The position numbers were made by a program, and so were the translations under genes. The notes beneath the pieces were generated by a model, which was not told the origin of the DNA, made no database searches, and saw nothing but the letters and a program-made list of their open reading frames with translations. A stretch of 23,484 bases of DNA from an uncultured Eubacteriales bacterium. GTDB lineage: Bacteria; Bacillota; Clostridia; Oscillospirales; Acutalibacteraceae. Numbering within the stretch: the stretch's first letter is position 1; each line of letters begins with the position of its first letter. This document shows, in pieces, positions 15,463 to 23,484 of the stretch. The stretch covers positions 1-23,484 of the forward strand of contig ONEU01000146.1 of the NCBI GenBank assembly GCA_900316925.1, in the 5' to 3' direction.

Positions 15463-16217
15463 ACGTGAGTGCATATTCCTATTTTGCGGATTTTTATGAC
15501 GGTCTGACGGAAAACGTTGAATACGAAAAGCGTGCGGACTATCTCCTGCAGCTGTTTGAACGGCACCATCATCAGCCGGGCGTAACGCTCGACCTGGCCT
15601 GCGGAACCGGCAGTCTGACAATCGCGCTGGCAAAGCGGGGGGTGGATATCTTCGGAGCGGATGCCTCCTCGGATATGCTGTCCATCGCCGCCCAGAAAGC
15701 CGATGAAGCCGGTTTCAGCCTGCTGCTCCTGCATCAGAAAATGCAGAACCTGAAGCTGTACGGACAGATCGACACCTGTCTCTGCACCCTTGACAGTATC
15801 AATCACCTTTCTTCGGAAAAAGACGTCATCCGGACATTTCGGAATATCAGCCGCTATCTGTCAGATGACGGTCTTTTTGTTTTTGATGCCAACACCGTCT
15901 TTAAGCACGAGAACGTCCTGGGGGAGGAGTGCTTTGTATTTGATACTGACCGGGTATTCTGTGCCTGGCAGAATCATTATACGCCGCAGCAGCACCGGGT
16001 TACCATTACGCTGGACCTTTTTGTGCCGGAGGGTAATACCTACCGGCGCTATACCGAGCAGTTTGACGAACTAGCCTATCCCCGTGAAGCGATGACAGAA
16101 ATGCTGCGTCAGGGCGGTCTTGAGCCTGTGGCGGTGTATGACGATCTCAGCTTCACAGCGCCAAAGCCGGATTCCCAGCGGGAAATATATGTAGTAAGGA
16201 AGATCAGGAATGAGTAA
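15459..16217 (+). CDS. Class I SAM-dependent methyltransferase, substrate unknown
   Basis: The product has 252 residues with a Rossmann-type methyltransferase fold. The N-terminal YSYFADFYDGL is usual for this family. Motif I (SAM binding), LDLACGTGSLTIALAKRG, is at about 44-61, an acidic residue follows at the end of strand 2 (GADAS), and CTLDSINHL matches the post-motif region. The C-terminal part (about 150-245) is beta-rich, as in small-molecule methyltransferases such as YodH/UbiE-like proteins. Nothing in the sequence identifies the substrate. It starts within the yerC stop (ATGA overlap) with GAAGGAGA as ribosome site and overlaps hslO by 8 nt, so all three genes are probably co-translated. 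RNA methylation is less likely, as no RNA-binding domain is visible. Confidence 0.85.
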   Translation: MNVSAYSYFADFYDGLTENVEYEKRADYLLQLFERHHHQPGVTLDLACGTGSLTIALAKRGVDIFGADASSDMLSIAAQKADEAGFSLLLLHQKMQNLKLYGQIDTCLCTLDSINHLSSEKDVIRTFRNISRYLSDDGLFVFDANTVFKHENVLGEECFVFDTDRVFCAWQNHYTPQQHRVTITLDLFVPEGNTYRRYTEQFDELAYPREAMTEMLRQGGLEPVAVYDDLSFTAPKPDSQREIYVVRKIRNE

Positions 16218-17112
16218 GGATAAGATCATCAGATGTATCACCTCCGACGGCGCCATCATGGCCTGTGCCGCCGACACATCGGATATTGTATATACCGGAG
16301 CAAAGCTCCATCTCACGACACCGGCAGCCACAGCCGCTCTTGGCAGACTGCTCACCGCCGCCGCCATCATGGGCAATCAGCTCAAGCAGGACAATGCCAG
16401 CGTCACCCTGCGCATCAAGGGTGACGAGAGTGAAACAGGCGCGGTCATTGCCGTGTCCGACAGTCAGGGCAATGTGCGCGGCTATGTCCAGAATCCGGAT
16501 TGCCCGACGGAGTATTACGCAAACGGCAAGATCAATGTTGCCAGAGCCGTCGGCAGAACCGGTATCCTCAACGTCATGCGGGACTATGGAACAGGGGATC
16601 CCTATATCGGACAGGTAGCGCTGGTTTCCGGTGAGATCGCCGAGGATATTACCAGCTATTATGCCACCAGTGAACAGATTCCTACCGTCTGCGCTCTCGG
16701 TGTCCTGCTGGATAAAGCCGATCACGAGGTACTGCTGGCAGGCGGTCTGTTGATCCAGCTGCTGCCCGGTGCCGATGACAGCACTATTGACAAGCTCGAG
16801 AAGAATGTCAGCGAATTGGAGCCTATGACCACCATGCTTGCCAAGGGCATGAGCATCAGGGAAATCTGTGAGACTGCTCTGAAAGGCTTTGAAGTGGAGG
16901 TGCTGGATGAAGCACCCGTCCGCTATGCCTGCTCCTGCAGCCGCGATAAGGTCATCGACGCCTTTATCACCTTGAGTGATGACGAGATCCGTTCATTGGC
17001 TGACGAAAAGGGCTATGCAGAGGCTGTTTGTCATTTCTGCAAGAAGAAACACCGTTTCTCCAAGCTCCAGCTGGAACAGATCATCCGCCAGAAGCATGGA
17101 GAAGAATCATAA
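16210..17112 (+). CDS. hslO: Redox-regulated molecular chaperone Hsp33
   Basis: Hsp33, 300 residues here, is a cytoplasmic holdase that becomes active on oxidation and protects unfolding proteins from aggregation. The N-terminal core begins with the usual DKIIRCITSDGAIMACAADTS-like segment. The C-terminal zinc/redox switch has C241-x-C243 (ACSCSRDKV) and C274-x2-C277 (CHFCKKKHRFS), the complete four-Cys site whose disulfides activate the chaperone. Length and layout match the family (about 290-300). The gene starts 8 nt inside the methyltransferase gene, with AGGA-type ribosome site upstream, and ends the operon at a bidirectional terminator. An oxidative-stress chaperone in an otherwise anaerobic gene set suggests occasional oxygen or bleach exposure. 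Confidence 0.95.
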   Translation: MSKDKIIRCITSDGAIMACAADTSDIVYTGAKLHLTTPAATAALGRLLTAAAIMGNQLKQDNASVTLRIKGDESETGAVIAVSDSQGNVRGYVQNPDCPTEYYANGKINVARAVGRTGILNVMRDYGTGDPYIGQVALVSGEIAEDITSYYATSEQIPTVCALGVLLDKADHEVLLAGGLLIQLLPGADDSTIDKLEKNVSELEPMTTMLAKGMSIREICETALKGFEVEVLDEAPVRYACSCSRDKVIDAFITLSDDEIRSLADEKGYAEAVCHFCKKKHRFSKLQLEQIIRQKHGEES

Positions 17113-17124
17113 CCGTTCCGATGA

Positions 17125-17162
17125 AAAGGGCTGCCGCTTTCTTTGTGCGACAGCCCCTTCTT
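17125..17162. terminator. Bidirectional terminator between hslO and the lipoprotein gene
   Basis: GGGCTGCCGC (17128-17137) pairs with GCGACAGCCC (17147-17156) with one mismatch and a 9-nt loop. A T-rich stretch follows on the plus strand (TTCTTTC) and TTTT on the minus strand. It sits between two convergent genes whose stops are only 50 bases apart. Confidence 0.8.
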
Positions 17163-17927
17163 TCAGGATTCTTTTATCTGATAGTCTGACGGAATTTCAA
17201 ACAGCGTACTGTCAGCATCCGCGGAGAATTGTTTCACCGTGATGAGAGATTTCTGTGAGCCGTTGACAGCCGAGAGATACTTCGGGCTGTCGCCGTCATA
17301 ATACAGCTTGATGACCATATCACCGGAGCTGTACTCCTCAAAGCTGAGGGTCTGTCCCTCAAACTCCTCCTGCCCGTCCTGCCTGTAGGTCAGGTCGTTC
17401 AGGCCAAAGCATTTCATCACATACGAGATCAGCTTCTGCGACAGGGTATCCTTCAGGGAATCACTGTCTTCCTCCTGCTCTTTGACAGCGGTTTTATTGT
17501 CCGCATCCAGCGTATAGGTACCGCCGTCGTTCGTCACGCTGGTCACCGTCTGACCGGCAGAAAACAGCGATTTGTAGAGTTTCTTGCCGTCTTTGGCCAG
17601 CTTTATCCGGAACGTCAGGTTCAGCCCCCGCATGATTGCCACATCCCCCTCTGCTTCCAGCGTAAATTTCCCGCTGTCAAATACATCCACAACCTTCTCC
17701 TGTGCCCGCTCGGTCAGACTGCTGACATTCACATACTTGTTCAGTTCCGAACCGCTGCGATCCTTAGCGGGCTTTCCGGGCTCCGTGCTTTGGGATACTT
17801 TTGAAACGGCAGAGCTTGTACCGGGTGCCGGACTGACGGAGGACTCCTTTGTTCCGACTGAAAGACCGCACCCGGTCAGGGAACAAAGTGTCAGCGCTGC
17901 AAGACAGGCAGCAACCAATCGTTTCAT
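17163..17927 (-). CDS. Lipoprotein of unknown function (possible LolA/LppX-like fold)
   Basis: This 254-residue exported lipoprotein has a signal peptide of basic start (MKR), a hydrophobic core and lipobox L17-T-G-C20, so it should be lipid-anchored on the outer face of the membrane. Residues about 21-65 are a Ser/Pro/Lys/Glu-rich flexible spacer. The remainder (about 66-254) is predicted beta-rich and ends LFEIPSDYQIKES. An end of this F-x-I-P-x-D-Y type is common in LolA/LppX-like lipid-handling domains, which is only a weak hint at function. The start is ATG 17927, behind AAAGGAG (8-nt spacing), with a promoter just upstream. The open frame continues upstream through that promoter and is not coding there. 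It is a single-gene unit, divergent from alaS and convergent with hslO. Confidence 0.8.
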   Translation of the reverse strand: MKRLVAACLAALTLCSLTGCGLSVGTKESSVSPAPGTSSAVSKVSQSTEPGKPAKDRSGSELNKYVNVSSLTERAQEKVVDVFDSGKFTLEAEGDVAIMRGLNLTFRIKLAKDGKKLYKSLFSAGQTVTSVTNDGGTYTLDADNKTAVKEQEEDSDSLKDTLSQKLISYVMKCFGLNDLTYRQDGQEEFEGQTLSFEEYSSGDMVIKLYYDGDSPKYLSAVNGSQKSLITVKQFSADADSTLFEIPSDYQIKES

Positions 17928-17967
17928 GGTGATCTCTCCTTTGATACTTTTTCTTTTTGCAGCAAGG

Positions 17968-17996
17968 ATTATATCACGTTTCCCTTGCGGATGCAA
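17968..17996 (-). promoter_or_regulatory. Sigma-A promoter for the lipoprotein gene
   Basis: On the minus strand, TTGCAT (17996-17991), a 17-bp spacer and a perfect TATAAT (17973-17968), about 40 bases before the start codon. Confidence 0.65.
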
Positions 17997-18061
17997 CCCA
18001 CATTTGCCGGAAAATGTCGTGACAAATGATAAAAATGAGGGAGAAAACGGCAGATTCACTC

Positions 18062-18089
18062 TTGACAGCCGAAAAAAAATCGGTATAAT
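18062..18089 (+). promoter_or_regulatory. Sigma-A promoter for alaS
   Basis: A perfect TTGACA (18062-18067) and a perfect TATAAT (18084-18089) with a 16-bp spacer. It starts the T-box leader transcript. Confidence 0.85.
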
Positions 18090-18127
18090 GATAATATAAT
18101 TCAATATGCCCTTGCTGTGATGAGAAA

Positions 18128-18322
18128 AAGGACAATACAGGCGTTCCAGAGAGAAAACCGCTGGTGGAAGGTTTTTACGAGCTGCTGTCCGGGCTGCCTC
18201 GGAGCTTTGCGGAAAACCGCAACGTAAGTGCTGCGTTAAAGCAATAGAGTGGCATACGGCTGTATGCAATTTGGGTGGTAACACGGATCTTTTCGTCCCA
18301 TGACGAAGAGGTCCTTTTTATT
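18128..18322 (+). promoter_or_regulatory. T-box leader (alanine) controlling alaS
   Basis: The leader senses uncharged tRNA-Ala and allows transcription of alaS when alanine charging is low. The base of stem I pairs GGACA (18130-18134) with TGTCC (18186-18190). The distal part has the conserved AGAGAG followed by AAAACC, a GCTGGTGGAA loop and GGTTTT. A GCT alanine specifier codon lies at 18181-18183 on the 3' side. Hairpins follow at 18207-18222 (TTGCGG/CCGCAA) and 18252-18267 (GCATAC/GTATGC). The T-box sequence GGGTGGTAACACGG is at 18273-18286; its TGGT would pair with the ACCA end of tRNA-Ala. The terminator stem is 13 bp (18285-18297 with 18302-18314) plus TTTTT. CGTCCC in the 5' terminator arm can instead pair with the T-box to form the antiterminator. 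Confidence 0.93.
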
Positions 18323-18371
18323 GTTCACGGCAGGGATGAGATAGGAAACATGAAGAAAATAGGTGATTGAA

Positions 18372-21002
<2,631 letters not shown>

Positions 21003-21049
21003 GGCTCCAAAACCCACAAAAAAGCCTGTTTTTGGGAATCAACATTCTT

Positions 21050-21094
21050 ACATCTGTCAATTTCTTTCCGAAGAACTTGACAGATGTTTTTTTC
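21050..21094 (+). terminator. Intrinsic terminator after alaS
   Basis: A perfect 11-bp stem, ACATCTGTCAA (21050-21060) with TTGACAGATGT (21077-21087), has an inner TTCTT/AAGAA extension around TCCG, followed by a run of seven T. Confidence 0.95.
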
Positions 21095-21133
21095 TGTGAT
21101 ACAAATAGAGAAAAGAAAAAGGAAGTGAAAGCT

Positions 21134-22465
21134 TTGAAGATACAGAAAATCGGAGTAAAACTCCTGACGCTCCTCCTGACAGCGGTGATGCTGTGCAGCT
21201 GGTCGGTTCCTGCTTCGGCAGCGTTTACATTCTTCACGAATGAAGAGATCGTAGAGGAAGAGGGGGACCATTCCTGCAACACCTCTTATGTCAGCTCCTA
21301 TGTTATTCTCATCGGGGAGAGCTTCATCCTCACCGGCAATTCGGATGAGCTGGATCCCGCAAAGTGCACTTATGCATTCTATGTCCGCTACAACCGCCAG
21401 AAATGGAAGACCATCCATGGTTTTTCTAAACTCAGCGAAGTTGAATATACGCCCGACAAAACGGGATCCTATGAATTCTGCATCAAGATCAAGTGCCAGA
21501 AGAAGATCTATAAGCGCTACTATACCTGCACCGTCACTCGTCCGATCATCAACCATTCGCTTGTCAGCACCTCCTATCTCCAGAGAGGCGACGCGCTGGA
21601 AATGAACGCACTTGCCAGCGGGGGAGAAGGCGGCTTCCAGTTTGCCTACCTGATGAAGCGCACGGAGGATACGGAGTGGACGACGCTGAGCGACTATGCC
21701 GCAACCCCCACGCTGCAGTGGACTCCTCGTGACAGCGGTGAGTATGAGCTCTGTATCAAGGCAATGGACAACCTCGGCACAGAGAAAGAAAAAACCTTCC
21801 CGCTGACGGTATCCTCCGACGGCAGGCAATATCCCGCAGAATTTACCCTGACCGTCAAATCGCCCATTGCGTCACCCTATCTCTGGGACTGTCAGATTTC
21901 TGATGAGAGTATCCTGAAATGTGAGCTGGAATCGAAAACATACAATGATGATATGCTCGACCCGTGTGTCCTGCTGAAATACCGCGTCACGCCGCTTTCC
22001 GCAGGGGCAGTCGATCTGACCATGAGTTATCTTGATTGCAACGGCAAAAGCAGTGAGCTGCATTACCATCTCGTGGTGGACAAAACGCTGAATTACCGTG
22101 TCACCGGACAGGAGGGCAGTTATTTTGAAGAAGAACTGCCGCAGCCGCAGCAGATCAGGAAGACATTCCGTCTGAACCTGAAACGTCCGGATGAGAACCA
22201 CACCTGGATCTGTGAGCTTGGCAACAGTCAGATCATCGAGTACCGCCGTTCGATTTCCGCCCTGACAGAGGACGTCTATCTCCTGCAGACGATCCGCAGG
22301 GGTTATACGACCCTCACCTTCAGCTGTACCTCCACCAAGGACGCTTCTGTGAAATATAAGTTGATCTACACCATCGCGGTGGATGATGACCGGAATGCCT
22401 CGGTGCTGACGGCGGACGGCTACTATCTCTCAGACGAAGAACTGCCGATGCCTTATTCGTCCTGA
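21134..22465 (+). CDS. Secreted protein with two pairs of repeated beta-rich domains, function unknown
   Basis: This 443-residue protein has a Sec signal peptide (residues 1-30, cleavage near PASA-A). Two related Ig/Y_Y_Y-like modules follow at about 54-134 and 143-226; both carry W-x-T and end with a (Y/W)TP-x-x-(T/S)-G-x-Y-E-(F/L)-C-I-K signature. A second repeated unit comes next at about 245-338 and 353-440, each beginning W-x-C and each followed by an EELPxP motif (335-340 and 435-440). The C-terminal units distantly recall chagasin-like or bacterial Ig folds; this is only inference. No membrane anchor or sorting signal is seen. The start is taken as TTG 21134, with AAAAAGGAAG about 10 nt upstream; the open frame upstream overlaps the alaS terminator. 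The gene has its own terminator, and no promoter is clearly visible in the 40-nt gap. Confidence 0.75.
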   Translation: MKIQKIGVKLLTLLLTAVMLCSWSVPASAAFTFFTNEEIVEEEGDHSCNTSYVSSYVILIGESFILTGNSDELDPAKCTYAFYVRYNRQKWKTIHGFSKLSEVEYTPDKTGSYEFCIKIKCQKKIYKRYYTCTVTRPIINHSLVSTSYLQRGDALEMNALASGGEGGFQFAYLMKRTEDTEWTTLSDYAATPTLQWTPRDSGEYELCIKAMDNLGTEKEKTFPLTVSSDGRQYPAEFTLTVKSPIASPYLWDCQISDESILKCELESKTYNDDMLDPCVLLKYRVTPLSAGAVDLTMSYLDCNGKSSELHYHLVVDKTLNYRVTGQEGSYFEEELPQPQQIRKTFRLNLKRPDENHTWICELGNSQIIEYRRSISALTEDVYLLQTIRRGYTTLTFSCTSTKDASVKYKLIYTIAVDDDRNASVLTADGYYLSDEELPMPYSS

Positions 22466-22507
22466 TTTTGAAAGATTCATCATCTCATCATGCATCAGCA
22501 TGGCCGG

Positions 22508-22541
22508 AACCGGGGAAAACCACCCCGGTTTTTGTCTTTTT
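22508..22541 (+). terminator. Intrinsic terminator after the secreted-protein gene
   Basis: An 8-bp stem, AACCGGGG (22508-22515) with CCCCGGTT (22523-22530), a 7-nt loop and TTTTTGTCTTTTT. Confidence 0.92.
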
Positions 22542-22636
22542 CCGGGAAGAAAATGAAATTTTGGATAAATTTCCTGCCAGAAACGGAAATTTGTTTAGGG
22601 GAATCTATAATAATCAGGTAACTTTTGATAGTGATA

Positions 22637-22666
22637 TTGACAAATACAAGCAAATTAGTGTATGAT
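22637..22666 (+). promoter_or_regulatory. Sigma-A promoter for pckA
   Basis: A perfect TTGACA (22637-22642), an 18-bp spacer and TATGAT (22661-22666), about 33 bases before the pckA start. Upstream, GAAATTT and AAATTTC form an inverted repeat at 22555-22573. Confidence 0.75.
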
Positions 22667-22699
22667 ATAAATGAATTTTAAAGAAAAGGGGTACTTTGT

Positions 22700-23484
22700 A
22701 TGTCTCAGATCGATGTAACCAAATACGGCATTTCCGATGTGAAGGAAATCGTTTACAATCCTTCTTATGAGCAGCTTTTCAAAGACGAGCTTGATCCGTC
22801 TCTCGAAGGCTATGAGAAGGGCCAGCTCACCGAGCTCGGCGCTGTGAACGTTATGACCGGCATCTATACTGGCCGTTCACCGAAAGATAAGTTTATTGTC
22901 AAAAAAAAAAAATCCAAGGATACTGTCTGGTGGACAACTCCCGACTATCCCAACGATAACCATCCTGCTTCCCAGGAAGCATGGGATACCTGCAAGAAGC
23001 TCGCTCTGGAGGAACTCTCCGGCAAGAAGCTCTATGTGGTAGACGCCTTCTGCGGTGCCAACAAAGACACCCGCATGGCTGTCCGTTTCATCATGGAGGT
23101 AGCATGGCAGGCACATTTCGTTGAGAATATGTTCATCAAGCCCACCGCTGAGGAGCAGGAGACCTTTGAGCCGAACTTCGTTGTCTACACCGCTTCCAAG
23201 GCTAAGGTAGAAAACTACAAGGAGCTTGGCCTCCACTCCGAAACTGCCGTTCTCTTCAACGTCACCTCCCGTGAGCAGGTCATTCTGAACACCTGGTACG
23301 GAGGTGAGATGAAGAAGGGTATGTTCTCCATGCAGAACTATTTCCTGCCGCTGCAGGGCATTGCTTCCATGCACTGCTCCGCTAATACCGATATGAACGG
23401 TGAAAACACCGCCATCTTCTTCGGTCTGTCCGGCACCGGCAAGACCACCCTTTCCACCGACCCGAAGCGTCTGCTCATCGGCGA
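22700..23484 (+). CDS. pckA: Phosphoenolpyruvate carboxykinase (ATP), N-terminal half (3' truncated by window)
   Basis: The first 261 codons are present; the gene runs off the window. The enzyme interconverts oxaloacetate and PEP with ATP/ADP. In anaerobes it often runs toward oxaloacetate to fix CO2 and make ATP. Recognised elements are TGRSPKDKF (substrate Arg at 59), VVDAFCGANKDTR, YGGEMKKGMFSM (200-211, metal and substrate Lys), H225 in SMHCSAN, and the P-loop GLSGTGKTT (242-250). The start is ATG 22700, with AAAAGGGG upstream. A run of twelve A (22901-22912) encodes four Lys at residues 68-71, where relatives have acidic residues. The frame stays open across it and the spacing to flanking motifs is normal. 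Confidence 0.95.
   Translation, partial: MSQIDVTKYGISDVKEIVYNPSYEQLFKDELDPSLEGYEKGQLTELGAVNVMTGIYTGRSPKDKFIVKKKKSKDTVWWTTPDYPNDNHPASQEAWDTCKKLALEELSGKKLYVVDAFCGANKDTRMAVRFIMEVAWQAHFVENMFIKPTAEEQETFEPNFVVYTASKAKVENYKELGLHSETAVLFNVTSREQVILNTWYGGEMKKGMFSMQNYFLPLQGIASMHCSANTDMNGENTAIFFGLSGTGKTTLSTDPKRLLIG

Noticed and set aside
17928..18284. Longer N-terminus for the lipoprotein
   Set aside because: The ATG at 17927 has the ribosome site and yields a proper signal peptide with lipobox at residue 20; the upstream frame crosses the promoter.
21032..21133. Start of the secreted protein at ATG 21032
   Set aside because: This would place coding sequence through the alaS terminator and bury the signal peptide; TTG 21134 gives a normal signal peptide behind AGGAAG.
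22893..22925. Frameshift in pckA at the poly-A run
   Set aside because: Reading across twelve A keeps the frame, and the flanking motifs (PKDKFIV and SKDTVWW) are the usual eight or so residues apart.

Overview
The window looks like a stretch of core chromosome from a spore-forming, anaerobic, moderate-GC member of the Clostridia, most likely an Oscillospiraceae/Ruminococcus-type bacterium. This is inferred from gene content: AddAB instead of RecBCD, a ClpE-type unfoldase, a T-box-controlled alaS, a sporulation sigma G, a clostridial 2[4Fe-4S] ferredoxin, ATP-type PEP carboxykinase, and strong AGGAGG ribosome binding sites. I see no rRNA, tRNA, CRISPR array, insertion sequence, phage gene or attachment site.

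Layout. 1-1790 (+): the end of plsY, then a CvpA-family membrane protein and pgsA (phospholipid synthesis and envelope). 1989-4319 (+): a ClpE-like AAA+ unfoldase with an N-terminal zinc finger. 4510-5643 (+): prfB (release factor 2), in-frame and without the usual programmed frameshift. 5772-12753 (+): addB and addA, overlapping by 8 nt, followed by a probable manganese exporter, mntP. 13486-14841 (-): three minus-strand genes, namely a 44-residue Cys/Gly-rich membrane microprotein, sigG, and a small ferredoxin. 15151-17112 (+): an overlapping operon of a TrpR-like YerC regulator, a SAM methyltransferase and hslO (Hsp33). 17163-17927 (-): a lipoprotein of unknown function. 18062-21002 (+): alaS with a complete T-box leader. 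21134-22465 (+): a secreted protein made of two pairs of repeated beta-rich domains. 22700 to the window end (+): pckA, truncated by the window edge.

Transcription units are well marked. Intrinsic terminators follow plsY, clpE, prfB, the microprotein, the ferredoxin, the hslO/lipoprotein convergence, alaS and the secreted protein. Credible sigma-A promoters precede cvpA, clpE, prfB, the ferredoxin, yerC, the lipoprotein, alaS and pckA. A sigma F/G-like promoter precedes sigG and supports a GTG start that gives a 260-residue product.

I found no clear undescribed multi-gene system; most of the window is housekeeping. The points most worth a second look are the secreted duplicated-domain protein, the Cys-rich microprotein that may be co-transcribed with sigG, a UGA-terminated upstream ORF overlapping the prfB start, and a 12-A homopolymer inside pckA.
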